Positions 5,560 to 12,326 of a stretch of DNA of 15,373 bases are shown piece after piece (positions within the stretch are counted from its first letter, which is position 1; each line of letters begins with the position of its first letter). The stretch comes from DATGFB01 sp032160545. GTDB lineage: Bacteria > Actinomycetota > Actinomycetes > Mycobacteriales > Jatrophihabitantaceae. The position numbers were made by a program, and so were the translations under genes. The stretch spans positions 1 through 15,373 of the forward strand of contig JAVHVN010000067.1 of NCBI GenBank assembly GCA_032160545.1, given 5' to 3'. The notes beneath the pieces were generated by a model that had not been told where the DNA came from, did no database searches, and was given only the letters and a program-made list of their open reading frames with translations.

Positions 5560-7089
5560 ATGCTCCTTCGCCAGGTCGCCGCCGCGTCAGCCGAGGTGGG
5601 CGCCACGTCGTCGCGGTTGGCGAAGATCGAGCGGCTCGCACAACTGTTGCGAGCCGCCGGCGCCGACGACATCGGCGTGGTCGTCTCGTGGCTTTCCGGC
5701 GAGCTGCCCCAGCGCCAGATCGGAGTCGGTTGGGCGGCGCTGCGGTTCGTCCCTCCTGCCCAGGAACGTGCGACGTTGACGGTTGCCGGGGTCGACGCCA
5801 CCTTCACCGAGTTGAAGGCGATCTCGGGTACGGGCAGCCAAGCGCGTCGAGCCGCCGCACTCGGCGCGCTGTTCGGGGCCGCCACCGAGGACGAACAGAT
5901 CTTCCTGCGCCGGCTGCTCGGCGGCGACCTGCGGCAGGGCGCCCTCGCCGGCGTCATGGCAGACGCGATCGCGCGCGCGTCCGGCGTGGCCGCGGTGGCC
6001 GTGCGCCGCGCGGCGATGCTGGGGGGCGAGCTGCCCGCAGTCGCGGGTGCGGCGATGCGGGACGGCGAGGAAGGTCTGGCCGGCTTCGCGCTGCAAGTAG
6101 GCCGGCCGGTCAGCCCGATGCTCGCGCAGACCGCGACGTCGGTCGGCGACGCACTCGACCGCCTGGGCGGCATGGCGGCCTTCGAGGCGAAGCTCGACGG
6201 CGCGCGGGTACAGATCCATCGCTGTGGCACCGACGTCTCGATCTACACCCGTTCCCTCGACGACGTCACGGCCCGGCTCCCCGAGGTCGTCGATGCGGTG
6301 CGCGCGCTTCCGGTTTCGTCGTTCGTCGCCGACGGTGAGGCCATCGCGCTGCGGCCCGACGGGCGACCGCACCCCTTCCAGGTGACGGCGTCCCGGTTCG
6401 GGCGCAGCGTCGACATCGCAACCGCACGGAATGTGCAGCCGCTGCACGTGTTCGTGTTCGACGTGCTGCATCTGGACGGCGTCGACCTGCTCGACCTGCC
6501 GACGAGGGAGCGGCTCGCGGCGCTGGACTCCGTCGTCCCCCCGGCGGCGCGCGTCGATCGGCTGCTCACCGGCGATCCCGCCGCTGCCGACGAGTTCCTG
6601 CGGCGCACGCTCGCGGCGGGGCACGAGGGGGTGATGGCCAAGTCGCTCACCGCGTCCTACGAGGCCGGCCGGCGCGGCGCAGGCTGGCTCAAGGTGAAGC
6701 CGGTACACACGCTCGATCTGGTCGTGCTCGCGGTCGAGTGGGGCTCCGGGCGCCGAACCGGCAAGCTGTCCAACATCCACCTCGGCGCGCGTGATCCCGC
6801 GACAGGCGGCTTCGTCATGCTGGGCAAGACATTCAAGGGCATGACGGACGAGATGCTCGCGTGGCAGACCGAGCGCTTCCTCAGCCTGGCCGACGGACCC
6901 ACCGACGGATGGGTGGTGCTGGTGCGACCGCAGCAGGTGGTCGAGATCGCCTTCGACGGCGTGCAGAGGTCGTCGCGGTACCCCGGCGGCCTCGCGCTTC
7001 GTTTCGCCAGGGTCGTTCGATACCGGGACGACAAGCTTCCGGAGGAAGCCGACACCATCGACACCGTGCGCGCGCTGCATGTCGACTAG
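5560..7089 (+). CDS. ligB: ATP-dependent DNA ligase (mycobacterial LigB type)
   Basis: A 509-residue ATP-dependent DNA ligase that joins nicked duplex DNA through a ligase-AMP intermediate. The N-terminal DNA-binding domain (about 1-175) contains SWLSGELPQRQIGVGWAAL. The adenylation domain has motif I EAKLDGARVQIH with catalytic Lys211, motif III in the VFVFDVLHLDG stretch, motif IV GHEGVMAKS and motif V GWLKVKP. The C-terminal OB domain ends QRSSRYPGGLALRFARVVRYR. Motif layout and length agree closely with M. tuberculosis LigB (Rv3062), including the MLL start, which supports ATG 5560. Ribosome binding is weak: AAGG lies 9 bases away, and a better GGAGG lies 19 bases away, too far. This type is dispensable in mycobacteria, where NAD-dependent LigA is the replicative enzyme. 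It sits 34 bases after the M20 gene and is closed by a hairpin at 7098-7128. Confidence 0.97.
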   Translation: MLLRQVAAASAEVGATSSRLAKIERLAQLLRAAGADDIGVVVSWLSGELPQRQIGVGWAALRFVPPAQERATLTVAGVDATFTELKAISGTGSQARRAAALGALFGAATEDEQIFLRRLLGGDLRQGALAGVMADAIARASGVAAVAVRRAAMLGGELPAVAGAAMRDGEEGLAGFALQVGRPVSPMLAQTATSVGDALDRLGGMAAFEAKLDGARVQIHRCGTDVSIYTRSLDDVTARLPEVVDAVRALPVSSFVADGEAIALRPDGRPHPFQVTASRFGRSVDIATARNVQPLHVFVFDVLHLDGVDLLDLPTRERLAALDSVVPPAARVDRLLTGDPAAADEFLRRTLAAGHEGVMAKSLTASYEAGRRGAGWLKVKPVHTLDLVVLAVEWGSGRRTGKLSNIHLGARDPATGGFVMLGKTFKGMTDEMLAWQTERFLSLADGPTDGWVVLVRPQQVVEIAFDGVQRSSRYPGGLALRFARVVRYRDDKLPEEADTIDTVRALHVD

Positions 7090-7097
7090 GCACCCGG

Positions 7098-7128
7098 GAG
7101 GGCCCGCTCTGGTTGGACGCGGCCCCTC
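7098..7128 (+). terminator. Hairpin terminator after ligB
   Basis: GAGGGCCCGC (7098-7107) pairs with GCGGCCCCTC (7119-7128) at 9 of 10 positions around an 11-base loop. It starts 8 bases after the ligB stop. There is no T-tract, in line with the hairpin at 88-115. Confidence 0.6.
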
Positions 7129-7149
7129 AGCAGCGAGTGGCGTGAATCG

Positions 7150-7325
7150 TCACGTGCCGGCCGGCGCCTCGACGGCCGGCGCCAACCGCGCCATGAACTC
7201 CGCGTTCACGAGGATGTACGAAACGACGAGCTGCTGACGCCTGCGTCGCAGCTCGTCCCAACCCGAGCGAGGGTCCGGGGGCCGAGCAAGGTGAGGACGT
7301 TCGGCATGTGCAGCGTCGCGGTCAC
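7150..7325 (-). pseudogene. Short coding-like segment after kinase 1, apparently frameshifted
   Basis: On the minus strand a GTG at 7325 overlaps the kinase stop TGA (7324-7322) as GTGA. From there a frame reads VTATLHMPNVLTLLGPRTLAR with almost every codon ending in G or C. That pattern then breaks off, and a different frame takes over with GWDELRRRRQQLVVSYIL and NAEFMARLAP, stopping at 7150. The second part also has strong G/C third positions and low-GC second positions, as real genes in this window do. One added base near CTCGCTCGGGTTGG (about 7266-7253) would join both parts into one protein of about 58 residues. I recognise no family. It may be a decayed small gene, a sequencing error, or chance in GC-rich DNA. 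Confidence 0.35.
7154..7182. terminator. Second hairpin in the convergent gap
   Basis: GCCGGCCG (7156-7163) pairs exactly with CGGCCGGC (7173-7180) across 9 bases, and a G-C pair (7154/7182) lies just beyond one G-U pair. It lies between the convergent ligB and kinase genes, inside the last codons of the minus-strand remnant ending at 7150. It could stop transcription from the minus strand, or be a by-product of GC-rich coding sequence. Confidence 0.35.
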
Positions 7326-8965
7326 CGGCGGGGTTGACCCGGTGGCGCGTGATCCTGCCGCTGCTCGCCGGGATCGGGCTGGCGGCGCACCGTGCGGCGA
7401 AACCGGCTTCGGAAGGCAGCCGGTGCGGCTGGCCGCCGGCGGTGATCGTCGTACGGGTTGTCGTCCGGGTGATGGTCGCCGTCGAGCGGAAGCGCCAGTT
7501 CGACCGCCGTGCCGCCGCCTTGGGGGCTCCGTACGAAGATCGTGCCGCCGAGAGCCTCGATGCGGTCGCGCAGCCCGACGAGCCCGGAACCGCGCGCGGG
7601 ATCGGCGCCGCCGATGCCGTCGTCGCGAGCCGCGATATGCACGATGCCGTCGGCTGATGTGACGGCGACGTCGATGCTCGATGCGTTCGCGTGCTTAGCC
7701 GTGTTGGTGACCAGCTCGGAGATGGCGTAGTAGGCAGCCACCTCGACCCGTTGCGACAGCTTGTCCTCGACGCGGACGTCGAGGACAACCGGGATCGGCG
7801 CGCGGCGCGCGAGCGTCTTCAACGCGGCACCGAGCCCGCCGTCGGACAGGATCGCGGGGTGGATCCCGCGCGAGATCTCCCGCAACTCGTCAAGCGCGCC
7901 GTTGAGGCCCGCGACGACGTGCGACAGCTCGGCCCGAACCTCGGTGATCGCGGGCGGCAACGCCGCCTGGGCGGCGCGCACCTCGAGCGCAAGGGAGACG
8001 AGCCTTTGCTGTACTCCGTCGTGCAGGTCGCGCTCGACACGTCGACGCGTTTCATCGGACGCCGCCACGATTCGCGCTCGCGACGCTGCGAGTTCCGAGC
8101 GACTCTCGGCGTTTGCGATAGCGGTCGCGACGAGCTCCGTGAAGTTGAGCATCCGCTGCTCGGATTCCGCGGGCAACGGCCAGCCCCGCGACCAGGCCAC
8201 GATGACGCCCCACAGATCCCCCTCGACGATGATCGGGGTTGCGATGCTCGAGCGGACGCCCACCCTTCGAATGCGCTCCTTGAGCGCCGGTGACGCGTCG
8301 GCATAGTCATCGGTACGCGCTGGCCGACGGGTCCGCACCACCGTCTCCATTGCCATGGGCGGTTCGACCTGCCAGCCCTCCCCGACACCGTTCTGGACCG
8401 CGCGACCTTCGGCGGCGAGGATGGTGACGAACCCCTCGCGCTCCAGGTGGGCGATCATGGCTCCGTCGGCACGCAGCAGAGCGGACACCTCCTTCGCAAC
8501 GGCGGAGAAGAGCTGAGCCGGCGGCATGCCACGAGCGACGAGCGCCGCGATCCTCCGGAGCGCCGACTGCTCCGTGGTGAGCCGGGCCAGCTCGTCGACG
8601 AGCAGGCCGATGCCCGCGCCGATGATCACGAACACAATCAGAACGGAGATCTGGGCGGGCTTGCGGTTGGTCAGGCTGCCATAGGGGAACGCGAAGAAGA
8701 CCTCCTGGGCGAGAAGGCCGACGGCGATCGCCATGAGTGCCGGGCCCGCGCCGCCGATCAGCGCGGCGATCACGACGACCAGGAGCGTCACGAACAGGGT
8801 CGTGGCCGGCGGTACGGACGAGCCGATAAGGCGCGCACCCAGTGTGATGAGCAGAGGCGATACCACGGCGATGCCCCACGCGGTCTTCCGTCGCCGGCGA
8901 GGCAGCCGCTCGGCGAATGGCAGCGGCGCCGACGATGCGCGAGCCAGACGCACCATGGCCCTCAT
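7322..8965 (-). CDS. Membrane sensor histidine kinase (DUF4118-GAF-HisKA_3-HATPase), kinase 1
   Basis: A 547-residue NarL-class sensor kinase. Residues about 30-124 hold four membrane helices typical of a KdpD-like DUF4118 module. A GAF domain covers about 133-292. The HisKA_3 dimerisation domain carries phospho-acceptor His315 in ERDLHDGVQQRL. The ATPase domain has N-box Asn421 (SELVTNTAKHA), DDGIGGAD and GSGLVGLRDRIEALGG. The core ends near residue 494; the last 53 residues are Arg/Pro/His-rich, have poorer third-position bias and look unlike a kinase tail, so the original stop may have been lost. ATG 8965 has no ribosome binding site, but TGGTCA-N17-TAGCGT ends 6 bases before it, suggesting a leaderless mRNA. 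No response regulator is nearby. It is a paralogue of the kinase at 9846-11546. Confidence 0.92.
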   Translation of the reverse strand: MRAMVRLARASSAPLPFAERLPRRRRKTAWGIAVVSPLLITLGARLIGSSVPPATTLFVTLLVVVIAALIGGAGPALMAIAVGLLAQEVFFAFPYGSLTNRKPAQISVLIVFVIIGAGIGLLVDELARLTTEQSALRRIAALVARGMPPAQLFSAVAKEVSALLRADGAMIAHLEREGFVTILAAEGRAVQNGVGEGWQVEPPMAMETVVRTRRPARTDDYADASPALKERIRRVGVRSSIATPIIVEGDLWGVIVAWSRGWPLPAESEQRMLNFTELVATAIANAESRSELAASRARIVAASDETRRRVERDLHDGVQQRLVSLALEVRAAQAALPPAITEVRAELSHVVAGLNGALDELREISRGIHPAILSDGGLGAALKTLARRAPIPVVLDVRVEDKLSQRVEVAAYYAISELVTNTAKHANASSIDVAVTSADGIVHIAARDDGIGGADPARGSGLVGLRDRIEALGGTIFVRSPQGGGTAVELALPLDGDHHPDDNPYDDHRRRPAAPAAFRSRFRRTVRRQPDPGEQRQDHAPPGQPRR

Positions 8966-8971
8966 GAGGTG

Positions 8972-9000
8972 ACGCTAACCGATATTCGACAGGGTGACCA
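8972..9000 (-). promoter_or_regulatory. Promoter of kinase 1, probably giving a leaderless mRNA
   Basis: On the minus strand TGGTCA (9000-8995, 4 of 6 bases of TTGACA), a 17-base spacer and TAGCGT (8977-8972, fits TANNNT) end 6 bases before ATG 8965. Transcription would begin at or next to the A of the start codon. The absence of any Shine-Dalgarno sequence supports this. Confidence 0.55.
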
Positions 9001-9085
9001 CGAGCCTGATGCAGGTGGCGTTCGCCGCCGACGATGCTCTGCTTCGCAAGCGTCGTTCTGCTCGGGGGCTCGCGACAGCGCTGGG

Positions 9086-9811
9086 TCAGTTCACCGCGGG
9101 ACCGATGAGCCAGTACGACCCCACGGCCATCGTGCCGAGCGTGCCGGCCAGCAGGAGCGCGAGCCACAGCGTCGCCGGCGTCCGGGTGAGCCGAGCAAGG
9201 GTGTCGACGTCCGAATCTCGAACGGCTCCACGCCGGCGTGCGACCCGCAGTTCGAGAACCGTCCAAGGAGCGGCCAGCAGCAGGAAGAAGGTGGCCGCGT
9301 AGGCGACAGCGGACTGCCATTGCGGTGGCGCCCACCAAGACACCGCGAAGACACCGCCTGCGGTCACCAATACCGACCACAGGCCGAACCAGTTGCGGAT
9401 CTGGACCAGCAGCAGCGTGAGCAACGCGAGGGTGCCCCACAGCAGGGCGACGGCGTGCTGGCGGTGCAGGACGTACGCCGCGACCAGACCTGTCACACCC
9501 GGGCCGAGATATCCCGCTGCTGCGGTCACGATCATCCCCGGCCCGGTGCGTCGCCCTCGCGAGAGCGTGAGGCCGGACGTATCGGAGTGCAGCCGGATGC
9601 CGGACAGGCGCCGTCCCGTGCACAGCGCAGCTACCCCGTGCGCTCCTTCGTGGCAGATCGTGACGACGTGGCGGGTATAGCGCCACGCGCGCGACCACAG
9701 CACCAGGCCGGCACCGACGATCGCACACGCTGCGATGAGCTCCCGCGTCGGCGCCGGCTGCATTGCGGCCGCGCTGCTCCACACCCGAGAGACATCGTCA
9801 CCGAAGGCCAT
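9086..9811 (-). CDS. M50B-type membrane zinc metalloprotease
   Basis: A 241-residue integral membrane protein with the zinc motif HEGAH (His54, Glu55, His58) and a GYLGPGVTGL segment (101-110), as in the Peptidase_M50B group. Hydrophobic stretches lie around 23-40, 93-113, 117-136, 141-157, 166-184 and 214-236. M50 proteases cut membrane proteins within or near the bilayer; members of the M50B subgroup are poorly characterised and the substrate is unknown. The gene starts 34 bases after the stop of kinase 2 on the same strand and is probably co-transcribed with it. A link between the protease and kinase signalling is suggested only by position. ATG 9811 lacks a clear ribosome binding site; a downstream ATG at 9763 is a possible alternative start that would keep the HEGAH motif. 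Confidence 0.85.
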   Translation of the reverse strand: MAFGDDVSRVWSSAAAMQPAPTRELIAACAIVGAGLVLWSRAWRYTRHVVTICHEGAHGVAALCTGRRLSGIRLHSDTSGLTLSRGRRTGPGMIVTAAAGYLGPGVTGLVAAYVLHRQHAVALLWGTLALLTLLLVQIRNWFGLWSVLVTAGGVFAVSWWAPPQWQSAVAYAATFFLLLAAPWTVLELRVARRRGAVRDSDVDTLARLTRTPATLWLALLLAGTLGTMAVGSYWLIGPAVN

Positions 9812-9845
9812 CCCGGCAGGTTGTCAGAGCGAACTATGCGTGCTT

Positions 9846-11546
9846 TCAGCGCATCGAATGTGTCCGGTCTTCGAGCGGCACGTCGACAAGCAGCGTGGTG
9901 CCCTTGCCTGCGGGGCTGGAGACGCGCAGCGTGCCGCCGAGCGCTTCGATGCGATCGCGCAGCCCGACCAGACCGGACCCACGGCTCAGATCGGCGCCGC
10001 CGATCCCGTCGTCCCGGACCGTCAGCCGCGCGATCCGGTCATGCGTGTCGAGTTCCACGTTCACGGCAGACGCCCGCGCGTGCTTGACGGCATTCGTCAA
10101 CGCTTCGGAAACCACGTAGTACGCCGCGACCTCGACCGGTTCGGGCAGCCGTGGGTGGGAGGTATGCAGGTCCACCGTCACGGGCACCGGCGAACGGCGG
10201 CGGAGCGCATTGAGGGCCGGCCCCAGGCCGCCCTTGGACAGGATCGCCGGATGGATGCCCTGCGAGATCTGGCGCAGATCGTCCAACACGCTGCGAAGCT
10301 CGTCGGCAAGTCCGTCCAAGGTGCTGTGCAGACCGGCGAGGTGCGGCGGCACCTGCGCCTGGGCCGCACGCACCTCCAGCGCGAGGGTGACGAGCCGCTG
10401 CTGGATGCCGTCGTGCAGGTCGCGCTCGATCCTCCGCCGCATCTCGTCAGCTGCGGCGGCGATTCGCGCGCGGGAGGCAGCTAGATCGGCACGGCTGTCC
10501 GCGTTCGCGATCGCGGTGGCGACGAGTTCCGTGAAGTTGGCCAGGCGGGCCTCGGTGTCCGCCGGCAGCGGTTGTCCCGGTCGCGAACGGGCGCTCATCA
10601 CGCCCCACAGGCGGCCCTCGACGACGATGGGCGATCCGACGCCTGAGCCGGTCCCCGCCTCGCGGAGCGCGCTACCGAGCGTGCCGGACGCGTCGGCATA
10701 GCTCTCGACCCGCGCTGGCCGCCCGGTCCGGAAGACGAGCGCGCTGGCGCTGCGTCCCTCGAGGCTCCACCGGCTGCCGACGGGGAACCCGTCGCCGACC
10801 CGGCCGGAGGTCGCGACGACAGACATCGTGCCGTCGGACTCGTACCGGCCCATCGCCGCGAAATCCACCCGGAGCAGCCGAGCAGCCTCCTCGACGACCG
10901 CGGCGAACAGCTCCTGCGCCGGCGTCCCGCGCGCCACCAGCGTCGCGACCCGCCGCAGGGCCGCCTGCTCCTCGGCCAGCCGGGCGAGACCGGCACGGCT
11001 GTCCGCATTGGCGATCGCAGTGGCAACGAGTTCCGTGAACCCCGCGAGACGCGCCTCGGTGTTCGGAGCGAACGGCGGGCAGCCGCGCTTGGCGTGGACG
11101 AACAGCGTGCCCCACAACCGGCCATCGACGACGATCGGGCAGGCGACCGAGGACCCGACGCCGAGCTCGTCCCTGACGAACGTCGCGATTCGCCCCGGCA
11201 GGCCGGTGTAGTCGTCGATCCGGACGGCTCGACCCGTCCTCGAGATCGCCGACGCCAGATCGTCACCGTCGAGCGGCCACGGACCGGGGACCAGCGGGTG
11301 TGCAGCGCCGAACTCGTCCTCGGCGGCCCACGTCGCCACCACGGTAACCGTGTCGTCGCCGCCGTAACGGGCCATCCCGGCGAACTGAGTGCCGAGCAGC
11401 CGTCCTGCCTCGGCGGCGACCGCGGCGAAGACGTCCTCCGGCGGAACTCCGCGCGCCACCAGCGTGGCGACCCGGCGCAGCGCGGCCTGTTCCGCGGCCA
11501 GTTCTCGTGACGCCCCACCGCTCAACGGCGCTCGCCGTCCCCTCAT
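9846..11546 (-). CDS. Soluble sensor histidine kinase with tandem GAF domains, kinase 2
   Basis: A 566-residue cytoplasmic kinase with two GAF domains (about 17-185 and 190-353). A HisKA_3 domain follows with phospho-acceptor His378 in ERDLHDGIQQRL, then an ATPase domain with N-box Asn485 (SEALTNAVKHA), DDGIGGAD and GSGLVGLRDRIEALGG. It has no membrane helix. The two GAF domains share segments such as EQAALRRVATLVARG and FTELVATAIANADSR, and DNA repeats confirm an internal duplication. From the second GAF domain onward it parallels kinase 1 almost domain for domain. GAF domains in this class can bind haem, nucleotides or small ligands; no specific ligand motif is evident. ATG 11546 has only a poorly spaced AGAGGA; TTGACA lies 31 bases upstream. 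No response regulator is adjacent. The M50B gene follows after 34 bases. Confidence 0.93.
   Translation of the reverse strand: MRGRRAPLSGGASRELAAEQAALRRVATLVARGVPPEDVFAAVAAEAGRLLGTQFAGMARYGGDDTVTVVATWAAEDEFGAAHPLVPGPWPLDGDDLASAISRTGRAVRIDDYTGLPGRIATFVRDELGVGSSVACPIVVDGRLWGTLFVHAKRGCPPFAPNTEARLAGFTELVATAIANADSRAGLARLAEEQAALRRVATLVARGTPAQELFAAVVEEAARLLRVDFAAMGRYESDGTMSVVATSGRVGDGFPVGSRWSLEGRSASALVFRTGRPARVESYADASGTLGSALREAGTGSGVGSPIVVEGRLWGVMSARSRPGQPLPADTEARLANFTELVATAIANADSRADLAASRARIAAAADEMRRRIERDLHDGIQQRLVTLALEVRAAQAQVPPHLAGLHSTLDGLADELRSVLDDLRQISQGIHPAILSKGGLGPALNALRRRSPVPVTVDLHTSHPRLPEPVEVAAYYVVSEALTNAVKHARASAVNVELDTHDRIARLTVRDDGIGGADLSRGSGLVGLRDRIEALGGTLRVSSPAGKGTTLLVDVPLEDRTHSMR
10487..10535. 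repeat. GAF-duplication repeat, copy 1
   Basis: This 49-base stretch matches 10991-11039 at 45 of 49 positions by eye. Both copies encode the end of a GAF domain (TELVATAIANADSRA). A similar, more diverged copy lies in kinase 1 around 8098-8142. Confidence 0.75.
10991..11039. repeat. GAF-duplication repeat, copy 2
   Basis: The partner of 10487-10535, 504 bases away. A second repeated block, 10909-10979 against 11431-11501, marks the beginning of each GAF domain. The whole GAF unit of about 0.5 kb was therefore duplicated in tandem within the gene. Confidence 0.75.
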
Positions 11547-11554
11547 GCTGTTCC

Positions 11555-11583
11555 AGCAAGTCCTCTCCCGCGCCTGTTGTCAA
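11555..11583 (-). promoter_or_regulatory. Possible promoter of kinase 2
   Basis: The minus strand has a perfect TTGACA (11583-11578) followed after 17 bases by CTTGCT (11560-11555), a poor -10. It ends 8 bases before ATG 11546. The strong -35 and correct spacing make it plausible despite the weak -10. Confidence 0.4.
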
Positions 11584-11620
11584 CCTCCAGGGCACGGCCA
11601 GGATCATGGCTCGCCTCGGC

Positions 11621-11626
11621 TACCGT
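11621..11626 (+). promoter_or_regulatory. Possible -10 of the HAD gene (leaderless)
   Basis: TACCGT fits TANNNT and ends 7 bases before ATG 11634, which has no ribosome binding site. No good -35 is visible. Confidence 0.35.
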
Positions 11627-11633
11627 CGGATCG

Positions 11634-12293
11634 ATGGCCCATCCAACCGAACGGCCGAGCGCCGTGTTTGTCGACATCGGGGAGACGCTGCTCGACCGCA
11701 CGGCGGAATACGCCGCCTGGGCCGACTGGCTGGCCGTCCCTCGGCACACCTTCTCCGCCGTCTTCGGCGCGGTCGTGGCCGCGGGCGGGGGAGTGACAGA
11801 CGTCTTCGCCCGGTTCCGGCCCGGCGAACGGCTGTCGACGTTGCGCAAGGAGATCGACGCGGCCGGGGGCCTGCCGACCGTCGCCGAATCGGACCTGTAT
11901 CCGGGTGCACGCAGTGCCTTGGCAAAGCTGCGCGGAACCGGTTGGTTCGTCGGTGTCGCGGGCAACCAGCCGGCCGCTGTCGGCGAGCAGGTTCGCGCCC
12001 TTGGCCTGCCCGTCGACTGCGTGCTCGCCTCCGCCGAGCTCGGGGTGAGCAAGCCCGCACCGCAATTCTTCGAGGCGCTCGCAGAGCGGGCGGGACGCCC
12101 CCCTACCGGCGTGGTGTATGTCGGCGATCAGCTGGACAAGGACGTCGTGGCCGCCCGACGCGCCGGCATGCAGGTCGTGCGTGTGCTCACGGGGCCGTGG
12201 GGACGGCTCTGCCGCGACGCCCAGCTCGAAGCCCAGTGCCTGGCGGTCATCGACTCGATCGCGGAGCTCGCGGGGACGCTCGGCAGCCCGTAG
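11634..12293 (+). CDS. HAD superfamily hydrolase-like protein with altered catalytic motifs
   Basis: A 219-residue HAD-fold protein. Motif I is VFVDIGETLLD with the nucleophile Asp14. The second Asp of the usual DxDxT (the acid/base of phosphatases) is Gly16. Motif II has VAGNQP, where the usual Ser/Thr is Gly110. Motif III Lys140 is in GVSKPAPQFF, and motif IV is VGDQLDKDV (Asp165, Asp170). The cap is a helical insertion between motifs I and II, the subfamily I arrangement. DxGxT variants are common among uncharacterised HADs, so a phosphatase activity should not be assumed. ATG 11634 was chosen over an upstream TTG at 11577 because the latter lies in the divergent promoter region and would add residues that look non-coding. 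The gene is divergent from kinase 2 and convergent with the esterase. Confidence 0.85.
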   Translation: MAHPTERPSAVFVDIGETLLDRTAEYAAWADWLAVPRHTFSAVFGAVVAAGGGVTDVFARFRPGERLSTLRKEIDAAGGLPTVAESDLYPGARSALAKLRGTGWFVGVAGNQPAAVGEQVRALGLPVDCVLASAELGVSKPAPQFFEALAERAGRPPTGVVYVGDQLDKDVVAARRAGMQVVRVLTGPWGRLCRDAQLEAQCLAVIDSIAELAGTLGSP

Positions 12294-12297
12294 CGTG

Positions 12298-12322
12298 CGC
12301 CGGCTCGCGCCCCGGACCGGCG
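12298..12322. terminator. Possible bidirectional terminator in the convergent gap
   Basis: CGCCGG (12298-12303) pairs with CCGGCG (12317-12322) across 13 bases. It sits in the 33-base gap between the stop codons of the HAD gene (plus) and the esterase gene (minus). The stem is short. Confidence 0.35.
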
Positions 12323-12326
12323 ACCG

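Noticed and set aside
5587..7080. 497-codon minus-strand open frame opposite ligB
   Set aside because: It is antisense to a ligase with all catalytic motifs; the translation is His/Arg/Gln-rich and meaningless.
7150..7788. 212-codon minus-strand open frame across the end of kinase 1
   Set aside because: Most of it is a shadow of the kinase ATPase domain in another frame with Ser/Arg/Thr-rich nonsense. Only its last part looks coding, and that is reported separately as a remnant.
8307..9782. 491-codon minus-strand open frame over the M50B gene and kinase 1
   Set aside because: It overlaps two genes with clear motifs in other frames and has an Arg/Pro/His-rich translation without recognisable segments.
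8447..10087. 546-codon plus-strand open frame opposite the kinases and protease
   Set aside because: Arg/Gly/Asp/Gln-rich low-complexity translation with no domain, antisense to three well-supported genes; a GC-rich shadow.
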